DNA of 64,000 nt from DASYXT01 sp035934555 (GCA_035934555.1 DASYXT010000022.1:18554-82553); one strand, 5' to 3'; shown: positions 16,669-26,200, counted from the first letter of the stretch. Made by a program: numbers and translations. The notes: a model not told the origin generated them from the letters alone.

Positions 16669-18948
16669 CTAAGGCACGAGTCGTGCGCGGTACGCGCGGG
16701 CTGCCACGCCCGCCGGGACAGCGTCGGTGAACGAGGCCAGGCCAGTGACGTTGGTGAGAAAGCCGAGGGTGCTCCACGCGGCCAAATCGCTGGTTTCCTG
16801 GATGGCATAAGGCGTGTCCGGGTCGCCCTGCAGATCGAAAATGAATTGTTGACCGTCGGACCGGGAGTGCAGCAGTCGTGGCTGCGTTCGCAGGCGGAAT
16901 ATTTTTGCCTGGGCGCCATTGAGCGAAACCGGCAGAAACGAATTGGTCAGCGGGAGCACCACGCCGCTCCACAGGTCCAGCGGACTGACATTGCCGGTTA
17001 TCCCGGCACGCGCCAGTGATATCGCTTGATTGGTGGGGTAGGTATTGAAATTGAAAACCGCCAAATACCAGCCCGAGCCATCCTGCCACACGAATTGGTT
17101 TGCCGGGTTGGCGCCGGTATTGCCTTCGACGGGTGAGAAGGAATGCGCGGCACGGGCCAGGGCGTCCAGCGCGGCGTTCGTGAGCGAAAGTTGGGCAGCG
17201 CCGATGCTGGCCGAGTTGCTGAGGCTGTCCCCATCGAGGAACAATCCGGTGATCGCGCCGCAGATCACACGGCTCTGGTTTTCACTTAGGCTGGCGCCGT
17301 TGCCAAACACCATCACATCCGGATCGTTGTAGGCGTAGAGTCGTCCGCCCAGCCACCAGCCGTATGTGATCGAGTTCATGGTGTAGGCGGTGTCGGAAAT
17401 CCGCGAGCTCTGCGCGTCGCAGGCGATGCGCCGTGCATGGGCATATTGATAAGGAAACAGCGGCGCGATCGACTCACTGATAAACATGTGGCCGTTCAGC
17501 CGGGTAAGCAGGTACCGCATGCCCTGGTTATAGGCCTGAATGCCGGTGGTGACGGCCGAGTTGTAGTGAACGCCCTCCAACGCGCCGTGCGAAAGGAAAT
17601 CCACCTTTATGTAATCAAACCCCGCGTTCAGGAAGCGGTCGATATAGTAGCTGATACGCTCTTGAGTTCCCGGGTGGGTAGGGTCCATCGCCAGCGCGCC
17701 GTCGTTGGTCTCGTAATTGCCGCTGGGTGTGCGCAGAAGAACATCGCTGTAGTGGAAGGCATTGGCGGTGCCTTCGACCCAGGAATTGCTGGCGTTCACC
17801 GACGAACCCCACCAGACAAACGGCGACCAATAAATCCCTGCGCGCTGGCCATTGGCATGGCAATGGCTCGCAAACGCCGCCAACTGTGTGTCCGTCATAT
17901 TATCCCAATATGAGTCCAGGTTGACATAGACGATGCCGGTGTTGTTGAAGTTGAACGGCTGCAGGTTGGTGTGAATGGAATCCGACACGCCAATGGCCAG
18001 GGAATAATTAATGTGGCTTTGGTAATAACCCCAGCTATTCCAACCAAACGGGACGCCGTTGGTCCAGGGGAGCATCGGCGTCAAACGCGCGTTGGCATCA
18101 GCAAACGCCTCGAGGGTCCGCCGCCAATCAGCGCCGAACCCGACGAACATCGTGGGCGAGGCAACCACCGAACCGGAAACAAAGCCATGGGGCAGGACAT
18201 CCCAGGTGACGCTTGGGGAAACCGCGCCGCCGAACACGTTCATCTTATCGAGCTTGTTATTCGAGCCGGACCAATAAACGCCGCTCTTCCAGGTGTCATG
18301 GGTGATGGATCCCACCACCAGGCCGATGCGGGAGCTGTTATCATAGAATGCGCCTACTTCGTAGCTCGTGCCGCTCGAGTTCAATGGCATCGCGTTATAG
18401 CGAATGAAATGGTCGTTGTCGAATGGGACAAACAAGGCGCGGTCATCGGTGTAGGAACCGAGGTCAACGCCGCCTGTCGTATCGACTACGACCGGTCCCA
18501 TCCAATTGGCGCTGACGCTCGCGCCGCTCATGTCCACGCGCGTGAGGAAGCTGTCGGTCTGGTCGAGAACAAAATGCTGCGCCATGTCCGGCAGTCCGGC
18601 CGCGACGGAAGAGACCGCCACTTCGTTGGTGCTAGTGACTGTGTAGGTCCGATTGCTGAAGGCCAGTCCCTTCACATAACCACTGTTCAAGCCAACGCCG
18701 GCGTAGAAGGCGGTTATCCGGCGAGTGTTTTGCCAGAAACAATCGGCGGTGCCCGCGTTGAGGTTGTATTGCAGTGTGATGTTGCCGTTTGACATGACCA
18801 AAATGTTGCCGGGCTGGAGTGTTACGGTCATTGCCCCGGCCAGATCCGGCAGAACGCAAAGGAGTAGAAGAAGAGTGGTTGCCCAGGCGGCCGCCGCCCG
18901 GCTAAGTTGACCAGCTACTGCCTGGCGCAAAACGTTCCCGGTCACCAT
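16669..18948 (-). CDS. exported alpha-galactosidase-like glycoside hydrolase (clan GH-D)
   Basis: 759 residues from the ATG at 18948, chosen because it gives a proper signal peptide (hydrophobic core about residues 20-35). An N-terminal beta-sandwich (to about 290) precedes a TIM barrel with FGWNSWGYY (about 303), the candidate nucleophile Asp in FDYIKVDFL (about 448), an Asp in SSRISDTAY (about 517) as candidate acid/base, and YNDPDVMVFGN (about 544). These marks fit GH27/GH36-like alpha-galactosidases, though the substrate is uncertain. A short beta-domain ending FRL is followed by a C-terminal module of about 70 residues (PYAIQETSDLAAWSTL, ending AYRARLVP) shared with other exported proteins here. 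It starts 8 bases after the GH2 stop, so the two are one operon. Confidence 0.85.
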   Translation of the reverse strand: MVTGNVLRQAVAGQLSRAAAAWATTLLLLLCVLPDLAGAMTVTLQPGNILVMSNGNITLQYNLNAGTADCFWQNTRRITAFYAGVGLNSGYVKGLAFSNRTYTVTSTNEVAVSSVAAGLPDMAQHFVLDQTDSFLTRVDMSGASVSANWMGPVVVDTTGGVDLGSYTDDRALFVPFDNDHFIRYNAMPLNSSGTSYEVGAFYDNSSRIGLVVGSITHDTWKSGVYWSGSNNKLDKMNVFGGAVSPSVTWDVLPHGFVSGSVVASPTMFVGFGADWRRTLEAFADANARLTPMLPWTNGVPFGWNSWGYYQSHINYSLAIGVSDSIHTNLQPFNFNNTGIVYVNLDSYWDNMTDTQLAAFASHCHANGQRAGIYWSPFVWWGSSVNASNSWVEGTANAFHYSDVLLRTPSGNYETNDGALAMDPTHPGTQERISYYIDRFLNAGFDYIKVDFLSHGALEGVHYNSAVTTGIQAYNQGMRYLLTRLNGHMFISESIAPLFPYQYAHARRIACDAQSSRISDTAYTMNSITYGWWLGGRLYAYNDPDVMVFGNGASLSENQSRVICGAITGLFLDGDSLSNSASIGAAQLSLTNAALDALARAAHSFSPVEGNTGANPANQFVWQDGSGWYLAVFNFNTYPTNQAISLARAGITGNVSPLDLWSGVVLPLTNSFLPVSLNGAQAKIFRLRTQPRLLHSRSDGQQFIFDLQGDPDTPYAIQETSDLAAWSTLGFLTNVTGLASFTDAVPAGVAARAYRARLVP

Positions 18949-18956
18949 AGATGCTT

Positions 18957-21900
18957 TTACGGAATTGCCAGCCTGAAGAATTGCTGGTCGAGGTTGGTCG
19001 AGGGCAGTGAAAGATAAAGCATGCCATTGCTGCTTTCGGGAGTAACGGAAAGCGGTTCCCATTGGATAGGCGAAGTTAGGCTCGGGGCCTGGTAAATGCT
19101 GAAGGCACCCGCCCAACTCGGCCAGGACAGCAGCAACTGGGTCCCTTGCGAGCGGAATTGCAGCGAAGGTGACGGAAAGGTGTTCGCCGCGACGACCGGC
19201 GAGTACGTCTGCGACCCGCAGTCGTTCTCGGCGAGAACCTGGTAAAAGTAATTCGAGCCACTGGCCGCGGTCACGTCGTCATAGGTCGTGGTGCGAAGCC
19301 CGGTGGCCAGCCAAACGAATGGGCCGGTGCGGTTGACGCTCCGCGTCACCTCATAGAGTGAAACGTCAGCAATCGGTGACCAACTCAGGTGTACCTGGCC
19401 CGGCTCCGCTGTGGCCGCCAGCCCAGCAAACGCGGACAAACCCGTACAGGAAACAGTTGCGTGGGCCTCGTTCGAGTTTGGGCTGGTGCCGCCTGGTCCA
19501 ATGGCCGAGACAACATAGTAATAGGTGCCGGGCGCCAGTCCGGAGTCCATACACAAGACCGCGGTGCAGGCGCCGACGAGTGTGTACGGTCCACCGCTGC
19601 TGGTGCCACGGAAGATGTTGTAGTTGGTTGCACCTGAGCTGGCATTCCAGGCGAGTTGCACCTGTGCATCGCCCGCCGAAGCGGTCAGGCCAGTTGGGGC
19701 CGAAGGGGTGAACGTCAATGGCGATGAGGTAGCCGGGCCATAGAATTGCACCTCGGCAACATCACCATAGCTGGCATTCGGTGAGAGATAGCGCAAGTAT
19801 CTGAAGGATCCGATATTAGTGAGGACTTGTGCGGTGAATGTGCTTTCGGGCGGGCTGCTGGTAAGGCTCAGCAGATTCACGGCAACGCTAAAATCAGGAA
19901 GGTTCGCCGCCTGGAATACACCGCCGTTCATTCGGTAGGCATAACCCAGTCTGGGAAAGAAACGCAGCGCAGTCACTGGTTGGGCACTGCCCAGGTCCAG
20001 ACCGACCCAATCACCATTAGCCGTCGGCCCATCAAAGAAGGTAGTAATGTCCCCGTCCATTGCCATTTGGATAGTATTGCCGCTGTTATTCCACGACCCA
20101 CTCGTGCCGATGAGGGTGCCCGAGAGCCGATTGTTGTGTGGTCCCAGGCTGTAGAACTCCAATTCGGCGATATTGCCGTAGCCGTTGGCGGGCGCCACAT
20201 ACCGCAGATACCGGAACGCCGCCGTGTTCGTAGGGAATTGCACCGTGTAGGTCCCGTCGGGCGGCGTGGTAGTCACCGTATAAAGCGCGATGCCATCGCT
20301 GAAGTCCGGCAGGTTCGCGCCCTGGAATATGCCACCGATCATGCGATTAGCGAAGCCGCTGCGCGGCGCGTAGCGGAGCTTGCTGATCACGCGGGCATTG
20401 GTCGGACCGAGGTCCAGACCGACCCAGGCAAGGTTTGTCGGCGCATCGAAAAAGGTCGCGAGGTTGCCGTCCAACGCCATCTCACGAATGTTCCCTATAT
20501 TGTTATATGAACCGGGGGTGCCCATGCTAGTCCCGACGAGGAAGCTCATGCTGACGGGCGCGGCACTGACTTCGCTCGAATTGACGCTCTGCTGAGTGCC
20601 GCTCACGGCCGAGACGACATAATAATATACCGTGCCGTTGGTAAGTCCGGCATCCGTAAAGGTGGCGGCGGTGGGGTTGCCCACAACCAGATATGGCCCC
20701 CCGCGCGCTATCGCGCGCTTAACATCGTAGCTGGCGGCCACTGAACTGGCACTCCAACTCAACAGCACCTGCCCATCATCAGCTTGGGCAACTAATCCGG
20801 TCGGGGTGGTAGGCGGTGGCGGGGGCAAGGGCGTGACGCTCACTTCGGCGGAGTCGGCGCTTTCGCCGTAATTGTTGAGCGCCGACACGACGTAGAAATA
20901 GGTGGTGCCGTCGGTCAATCCGGAATCGGTGTAGGCCACTGCGCTGGAGTTGGCGAGGAGGCTATAGGGACCGCCGCTGGCCGTTGCGCGTTTGATATGA
21001 TAGCTGGTGGTTGCAAAGCCGAAGTCCCAATGCAGATAGGCCTGCCCATCGCTGGCGGTTGCCGTCAGGTTAACCGGCGCGGCCGGCGCGCTGTTCGTAG
21101 CGTTCGCCTGCAGCGTCAATGTGGCCGGGGTCAACCCCGGCGAACTCGCCGTCAGCATAATAGGGCCGGAAAAGTTCGTCGCGCTCACCAGCGCCATGCA
21201 CCAGCCATTGAATGCGTGCCGCTGCGTCGCTCGGTCCGGCTCATGATCGCTGGGGTCGCCATTGCCGACACCCGCGACGTATGCCGCGCCCGCTGCCGCG
21301 AACGTGACGAGGTTGCTGGCTACCGGCACCACGAACCCTTGTGAATCGAGCACCGACGCATAGACAACCGTGAGGTCCTCGCCATCGGCGCTCAGGGCGG
21401 TGCGATCGGTGGTCAGGCGAATCGTAGCAGGTGCGCCTGTGGTGGTTACCTGGTAATAAGCGGCTAAGGCACCAGAGTTGTACCCTTTGACCGACAAAGT
21501 CCCCGGAGCATAAGGCACCGACCAACTCACATGACCAAACGCCGGCACAGTCTGCACGCCCTGGCTCACTCCATTGAGGAAAAGTTCGACCGTGTCGGTG
21601 TTGGCAAAACACCAGACTGAAATCACCTGGCCCGGTGTGGACCAGTTCCAGTGCGGAAAGATGTAGACCGATGGCGAACTGTCCCACCAGGCGCGGTAAT
21701 AATAAAAGGAGTCCTTGGGCAACCCGCACATGTCCAAAACTCCAAAGTGCGAATTGATGCACGGCCAGCCGTAGGGTGACGGCTCGCCCTTGTAATCGAA
21801 ACCGGTCCAGATAAACCCTCCGGCTACGAACGGCCGCACGCCGATCGGTTCCCAGGCGTCTTCTGCTCCGGTCGTGTACGAACTGAGGTAACCATCAGTG

Positions 21901-24710
21901 GAATCGTTGGCGTAAATCCCCCGGTCCTCGTTGGGGGAACCAATTTCACTGCCGAACATCGGCAGTGAAGGAAATGCTACATGGAACCCGTCGTAGCCGC
22001 CCGGGTTGTAGTTACAGCCTTGGAGATCTTCCACAAGGCTGATGCCGGTGCCCCAGCCGCCGTTCATCGCGCAGGTGATCGGCCGGGTCGTGTCGAATTG
22101 CTTCACCCGCTCTTTCATCGCGTAGAAGAGGTCGGCGCCATGCTGTGTGCTTTGGACGCCGAACTCTTCGTTGCACATCGACCACATAATGATGCTCGGA
22201 TGGTTGCGATCGCGCAGGATCATCGCATTGAGTTCCGACAGATCGGAATAGGGCGTCGAAGCATCGGATTTCTGGCCGGTTGCGTCGCCCAGATGCCGGG
22301 TTTCGTCCATAACGACCATGCCGAGGCGGTCGCAGGCGTCCAGCAGCGCGGCGGTGGGCGGGTTGTGCGAACAGCGATAGGCGTTGGCGCCCATTTCCTT
22401 CAGCTTCTTGATGCGCCAATAAAGCAGGTTATCCGGCATACCGATGCCCACGCCGGCAAAGTCCTGGTGATTGCAGGTGCCCTGCAGCTTGACGGATTTG
22501 CCGTTGAGGAAAAACCCGGTATTGATGTCATATCGCAGGGAGCGAATTCCAAAGGTCGTGTCGTAGTTATCTATGGTCTGGCCCTCGGCCTGCACCGTGC
22601 TGTGCAGGACATAAAGCTGCGGGGTTTCCAGGGACCACAACAATGCGTTGGGCACTGGCAGAAGCTGGACGACGTTGGTCGCCGTACCCCCCGGAACCAA
22701 AATTGAATTTGTGATGGCGCCAGGTGAGGTGCCATCCGGCGCGATGACTTGGGAAATCAGAAGGCAGCTTTGAGCCGCCACAGCGGCGTTGGTCACGGTA
22801 GTAGTGATTGTGAGAGTAGCCGAGGCATTGCCGTTGGTATCGGGGCCTTGAACATCGGAGGCGACGAACGTGCCCCAAGGCGCAATATGCAACGGATTGG
22901 CGACGGTGAGCCACACATGCCGGTAGATGCCCCCGCCTTCATACCACCATCCTTCGAACCCGTTTGGGTCCACGTGGACCGCCAGCGTGTTGGTCTGGCC
23001 TGGCAGCGCGATTTGGCTTACATCGTACCGGAAGGGTGCGTAGCCGCTGTGCCAGTAACCGAGATACTGGCCGTTGAGCCATACTGTCGAGTTATGATAG
23101 ACCCCGTCGAAGTCGAGCCACACGCTTTGGCCTTGCGTGGAAGGCGGGAGATAAAAGGTTTTGCGGTACCACGCCGTCTCCAGCGGCAATGAGCCGTGCC
23201 CCGTATCGGCGGTGGGGTTGAAAGTGCCCTCGATGATGTAATCGTGAGGCAGGTGAACGGTGCGCCAGGCGCTGTCGTCGAAATGCGAGCCCGCCGGGCT
23301 GATATCCTGGATGTCGTCGCCGGAGGCCAGCAGCACCGGTTCGAGCAAACCGCCCCGGCCGCCGGAATTCTGCACGGCCACCGCGAGAATGTTAGGTCCG
23401 GCCGTCGCCCAGGCGCCATCCAGCGGGCCTACCTCGAAGGTTTGGTTAGCGCCGCTATGTACGCCGAGCAGAATGCCGTTCAGATACACCGTCGCCTTGT
23501 CGGCGACTCCCAGGAAATGCAACATCAACGGCCGCCCCGAAGTCGCCTGCGAATCCAGCGAAGCCCGGAACCAGGCGGAGCCAACCTGATTGCTAAAGAC
23601 GTCCTGGCCGATGGCGGCGGGCTGCCAGGAAGAAGTGTCCAGGTTCGTCGCCGTCATGGTCGGGGCATCATTCGTTGCGTTGTTATCCCGCAGCCAGAGC
23701 CATTGGGTTATGGATGCGCCGGGCGGTGGCACCTCGCTGCCGCTTTGCAGCAGCACCGCCCCCAGAATCCCGCCGGCTCCGCCGTTGTTCTGCACGGCTA
23801 CCGCCAGCACGTTCGGACCGTTGCTGTTCCAGGCTGGGTCCAGCGGCGAGATATCAAAGGGCAGGCCCGCGCCGCTGTGCGTGCCCAGCAGTGCGCCATT
23901 GAGAAAGACGGTTGCGGTATCTTCCACGCTCAGGAAATGCAGCGTCAGCGGCCGACCCGACGAGGCGAGCGGGTCCAGTGTCGTGCGGAACCACGCCGCG
24001 CCGGTGCGGCCGTTGAACACATCCTGGCCAACCGTCGCATTGGACCAGGTTGCGGTGTTCAACCCTGGGCTAGCCATAGTGGCGGCGTCGCCGGGCGCAG
24101 CATCGTCGCTGCTCCAGAGCCATTGCGTGACCGGCACACCCGCAGGCTCCAACTGCACGCCGCTCTGCAGACTCACTCCGCCGTAGATGCCACCCGGGCC
24201 ACCGGTGTTTTGCACCGCGACCGCGAGGTAATTGGTTGCCCCGTTCAACCATCCCGTATCCACCACGACATCAAATGCCTGACCCCAGCCATCATGCTGG
24301 CCGACCAGGACGCCGTTCAAATACACCGTCGCGTTGTCGTCCACATTCAGGAAGTGCAGCGTGAGCGGCCGCGCTGGGGTACTTAAGGGAGTCAGGGTCG
24401 CGCGAAACCACGCGTAGCCGAGCCGGCCATTAAAGACATCGGTGCCGACTGTCACGTTGGTCCAACTGGAAGTATCGAGCCCGGGAGCGGCCATTGTGCC
24501 GGCATCGGTGGGCGCATTGTCGTCGGCGATCCAGACCCATTGCATGATGGCATTTCCGCCGGGAGCGACGGCGCTGTTGCCGTCCAGTTCGTTCAGGTGG
24601 AAACGCCAGGAATCATCGAGCAATTCGTGCTGTCGCGGCTCGGATTGAGCCGAGGTCGGCAAACACAAACAAAACGTCGCGAGGCAACTGACCAAACGGA
24701 GCGCGGACAT
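18957..24710 (-). CDS. giant exported GH2 beta-galactosidase-like multidomain enzyme
   Basis: 1917 residues from the ATG at 24710, picked because it starts a signal peptide (LVSCLATFCLCLP core). The frame is open to 24878, but those extra residues only translate an intergenic repeat. Order: three tandem jelly-roll modules of about 130 residues (about 56-184, 195-324, 335-464, each ending in LAVAVQN-G), GH2 sugar-binding and Ig domains, a TIM barrel with acid/base Glu in MWSMCNEEFG (about 848) and nucleophile Glu in MFGSEIGSP (about 922), and a DUF4982-like domain. FN3 repeats, two discoidin-like repeats (about 1390-1690), further FN3 repeats and a C-terminal module ending QQFFRLAIP follow. 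Likely action: exported exo-beta-galactosidase on plant or algal glycans. The exact substrate is unknown. It is the first gene of the operon with the alpha-galactosidase-like enzyme and has a LacI-type site at its promoter. Confidence 0.88.
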   Translation of the reverse strand: MSALRLVSCLATFCLCLPTSAQSEPRQHELLDDSWRFHLNELDGNSAVAPGGNAIMQWVWIADDNAPTDAGTMAAPGLDTSSWTNVTVGTDVFNGRLGYAWFRATLTPLSTPARPLTLHFLNVDDNATVYLNGVLVGQHDGWGQAFDVVVDTGWLNGATNYLAVAVQNTGGPGGIYGGVSLQSGVQLEPAGVPVTQWLWSSDDAAPGDAATMASPGLNTATWSNATVGQDVFNGRTGAAWFRTTLDPLASSGRPLTLHFLSVEDTATVFLNGALLGTHSGAGLPFDISPLDPAWNSNGPNVLAVAVQNNGGAGGILGAVLLQSGSEVPPPGASITQWLWLRDNNATNDAPTMTATNLDTSSWQPAAIGQDVFSNQVGSAWFRASLDSQATSGRPLMLHFLGVADKATVYLNGILLGVHSGANQTFEVGPLDGAWATAGPNILAVAVQNSGGRGGLLEPVLLASGDDIQDISPAGSHFDDSAWRTVHLPHDYIIEGTFNPTADTGHGSLPLETAWYRKTFYLPPSTQGQSVWLDFDGVYHNSTVWLNGQYLGYWHSGYAPFRYDVSQIALPGQTNTLAVHVDPNGFEGWWYEGGGIYRHVWLTVANPLHIAPWGTFVASDVQGPDTNGNASATLTITTTVTNAAVAAQSCLLISQVIAPDGTSPGAITNSILVPGGTATNVVQLLPVPNALLWSLETPQLYVLHSTVQAEGQTIDNYDTTFGIRSLRYDINTGFFLNGKSVKLQGTCNHQDFAGVGIGMPDNLLYWRIKKLKEMGANAYRCSHNPPTAALLDACDRLGMVVMDETRHLGDATGQKSDASTPYSDLSELNAMILRDRNHPSIIMWSMCNEEFGVQSTQHGADLFYAMKERVKQFDTTRPITCAMNGGWGTGISLVEDLQGCNYNPGGYDGFHVAFPSLPMFGSEIGSPNEDRGIYANDSTDGYLSSYTTGAEDAWEPIGVRPFVAGGFIWTGFDYKGEPSPYGWPCINSHFGVLDMCGLPKDSFYYYRAWWDSSPSVYIFPHWNWSTPGQVISVWCFANTDTVELFLNGVSQGVQTVPAFGHVSWSVPYAPGTLSVKGYNSGALAAYYQVTTTGAPATIRLTTDRTALSADGEDLTVVYASVLDSQGFVVPVASNLVTFAAAGAAYVAGVGNGDPSDHEPDRATQRHAFNGWCMALVSATNFSGPIMLTASSPGLTPATLTLQANATNSAPAAPVNLTATASDGQAYLHWDFGFATTSYHIKRATASGGPYSLLANSSAVAYTDSGLTDGTTYFYVVSALNNYGESADSAEVSVTPLPPPPPTTPTGLVAQADDGQVLLSWSASSVAASYDVKRAIARGGPYLVVGNPTAATFTDAGLTNGTVYYYVVSAVSGTQQSVNSSEVSAAPVSMSFLVGTSMGTPGSYNNIGNIREMALDGNLATFFDAPTNLAWVGLDLGPTNARVISKLRYAPRSGFANRMIGGIFQGANLPDFSDGIALYTVTTTPPDGTYTVQFPTNTAAFRYLRYVAPANGYGNIAELEFYSLGPHNNRLSGTLIGTSGSWNNSGNTIQMAMDGDITTFFDGPTANGDWVGLDLGSAQPVTALRFFPRLGYAYRMNGGVFQAANLPDFSVAVNLLSLTSSPPESTFTAQVLTNIGSFRYLRYLSPNASYGDVAEVQFYGPATSSPLTFTPSAPTGLTASAGDAQVQLAWNASSGATNYNIFRGTSSGGPYTLVGACTAVLCMDSGLAPGTYYYVVSAIGPGGTSPNSNEAHATVSCTGLSAFAGLAATAEPGQVHLSWSPIADVSLYEVTRSVNRTGPFVWLATGLRTTTYDDVTAASGSNYFYQVLAENDCGSQTYSPVVAANTFPSPSLQFRSQGTQLLLSWPSWAGAFSIYQAPSLTSPIQWEPLSVTPESSNGMLYLSLPSTNLDQQFFRLAIP

Positions 24711-24806
24711 TCCTGTCCGGAGCGCGTTTCTAAGGCCAGCACGGCTCGAATTTACCGAGAACTTTGCAAGGAGAGCATTACTGCGGACAGGAATGTCCGC
24801 GCTCCG
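24697..24806. repeat. REPIN-like inverted-repeat element, copy B, over the GH2 start
   Basis: The arms 24697-24719 and 24784-24806 are perfect 23-base inverted repeats, and each arm is itself a near palindrome (GCGGACATTCCTGTCCG). The spacer is 64 bases. The ends resemble copy A at 14540-14646 (GGAGCGCGGAC). The GH2 start codon (24708-24710) lies inside the arm that is 3' in the transcript, so the GH2 leader could fold with its start codon in the stem. Confidence 0.8.
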
Positions 24807-24840
24807 CTGGGGCATTACGGGGTACGGCATACGCGTTGAG

Positions 24841-24854
24841 TTTAACCGTTTAAA
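24841..24854. promoter_or_regulatory. LacI-type operator, site 1 (GH2 operon / prepilin gene)
   Basis: The 14-mer TTTAACCGTTTAAA has the palindromic plan TTTAA-N4-TTAAA. The same 14-mer occurs before the LacI gene at 27881, and a 12/14 match lies at 29227. It sits in the divergent region between the GH2 operon and the prepilin-like gene. It overlaps the predicted GH2 -10 and lies just upstream of a TTGACA (24861-24866) that may be the -35 of the prepilin-like gene. Confidence 0.65.
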
Positions 24855-24878
24855 TCGCCCTTGACAAGTTCTCTTCAA
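24849..24878 (-). promoter_or_regulatory. predicted promoter of the GH2/alpha-galactosidase operon
   Basis: On the minus strand TTGAAG (24878-24873), an 18-base spacer and TTTAAA (24854-24849) resemble -35 and -10 boxes (5/6 and 4/6). The -10 lies inside operator site 1, so a bound repressor would block it. Transcription would begin near 24842, giving a leader of about 130 bases that contains the whole inverted-repeat element. Confidence 0.45.
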
Positions 24879-24940
24879 CCTGTGATCTTGAACAGGTATC
24901 TAGCCCGAAGAACCAAAAAATTGTCGAATTCGACGTTTCA

Positions 24941-25789
24941 ATGAGACCTTGCGAAGAAATCCATATGAGAACCCAGCGCAGCAGAGCGGAGCGGGACCGG
25001 GGATTTACACTGATTGAGTTGCTGGTGGTTATTGCGATCATCGCGATTTTGGCGGCTATGCTGCTGCCCGTATTAGCTTCCGCTAAGGACAAAGGTGTGC
25101 GGACGGTCTGCCTTAATAACCAACACCAGATGTCTCTGGCGATGCACATGTATGGCAGCGACTTCAGCGATTGGATGGCGCCCCCTAATTGGGATGGGTT
25201 CGCGGCGGGCAATCCGCGTGGCTGGCTTTATGATCCTTCGATGGGAACGCCGCCCGATCCGGGCCCCGGCGGCGCATTTCAGAACAACCAGATGACGGCC
25301 TACAAAGGCGGCCTTTGGTTCACTTACATGCCTAATCCCAAGGCCTACCTTTGCCCCAAGGATATTCAAAGCAAAACGTACCTTAAGCCTTATTCTCAGG
25401 GTGGCCGTGCGAACCGGTATTCCAGCTACGTCATGAATGGCGCAGTGTGTGGTTATGGTTCGGCGCCTGCGCCCACCCATTCTACCAAGCTGACGGCTGC
25501 TTGGAGCACACTCTGCTGGGTGCAGTGGGAACCCGATGAGAATAACCTCGGGCCCGGGAATCCCGGCGCCTTCGACTTTAACGACGCCGCCAATTTTCCT
25601 AATGACTCCGAGGGCTTGGGGCGGTTGCACAGCAACAAGGGCGGCATGATACTGGCGATTGCGGGGCATGTGACTTTCATCACCCGCGCCCAGTTCCGTC
25701 AGGACTGCGATTTGGCGCCGGGGGCGGGTCCTGGACCCGGAGGCAAGTCCTATTCGCACTGGAGCCCCTTTAGTAACAACGGCGAATAG
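24941..25789 (+). CDS. prepilin-type secreted protein with H-x9-DG-like C-terminus
   Basis: 282 residues. A prepilin cleavage/methylation signal, RGFTLIELLVVIAIIAILAAML, read in two parts, lies at about residues 20-42 with the conserved Glu at +5. The rest is a secreted domain ending in LHSNKGGMILAIAGHVTFIT (about 228-247). This is the His-...-GHV pattern of the many pseudopilin-like proteins of Verrucomicrobiota and Planctomycetota, with the usual DG changed to AG. The start may be 24941 or the ATG at 24965, which shortens the leader to the usual size. It diverges from the GH2 operon. A LacI-type site is shared between them. Function beyond export by a type II/IV pilus-like system is unknown. 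Confidence 0.85.
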   Translation: MRPCEEIHMRTQRSRAERDRGFTLIELLVVIAIIAILAAMLLPVLASAKDKGVRTVCLNNQHQMSLAMHMYGSDFSDWMAPPNWDGFAAGNPRGWLYDPSMGTPPDPGPGGAFQNNQMTAYKGGLWFTYMPNPKAYLCPKDIQSKTYLKPYSQGGRANRYSSYVMNGAVCGYGSAPAPTHSTKLTAAWSTLCWVQWEPDENNLGPGNPGAFDFNDAANFPNDSEGLGRLHSNKGGMILAIAGHVTFITRAQFRQDCDLAPGAGPGPGGKSYSHWSPFSNNGE

Positions 25790-25811
25790 AGCGGATCCTG
25801 GCCTTTAACAC

Positions 25812-26192
25812 GTGATTCGTTCGTACAAACTACTGGTTTTTTTTTCTGCATTCCTTGGGCTCAGCGCGTTTTGGCTTACCGGTTGCGGCAAAAGGCCTGT
25901 GGCGGGGCTAAGCACTAGCGATCAAGCGGCGTTCAACCAGGCGCCGCCACAGGTCAAACAGATTTGGGACACGGCCGTAGCATCGGATCGAACCAACAAT
26001 TATGCTGCAGCTCAGGAGCTGTACTACGCGCTCTTGCGGGAAAGCCTCGACCCCGCCGAACATGATGCAGTCGTCAAAGCTTCCACAGCCGTGAACGAGA
26101 GACTAATGGCCGGCGTGGAGAAGGGAGATCCCGCCGCGCTCGCTGCGTTGAAGGAACTGCGAGCGCATCCTCCCAACCGGCCCATGCGGTAA
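25812..26192 (+). CDS. small lipoprotein, TPR-like
   Basis: 126 residues from a GTG start. The signal peptide ends in the lipobox LTGC (Cys at about residue 25). The mature part is helical and alanine-rich (NNYAAAQELYYALLRES, then LDPAEHDAVVKASTAV), resembling one or two TPR-type helical pairs. It lies 22 bases after the prepilin-like gene and is probably in its operon. A small periplasmic lipoprotein next to a pseudopilin-like protein recurs in this phylum. No function is known to me. Confidence 0.7.
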   Translation: MIRSYKLLVFFSAFLGLSAFWLTGCGKRPVAGLSTSDQAAFNQAPPQVKQIWDTAVASDRTNNYAAAQELYYALLRESLDPAEHDAVVKASTAVNERLMAGVEKGDPAALAALKELRAHPPNRPMR

Positions 26193-26200
26193 GCAGGCGA

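Noticed and set aside
23196..24386. 396-codon plus-strand frame opposite the GH2 gene
   Set aside because: Antisense to the triplicated module. The apparent repeats in it only mirror the real repeats.
24711..24878. 56-residue N-terminal extension of the GH2 protein
   Set aside because: It only translates the inverted repeat (phrases like SADIPVRS) and puts the signal peptide in the wrong place.
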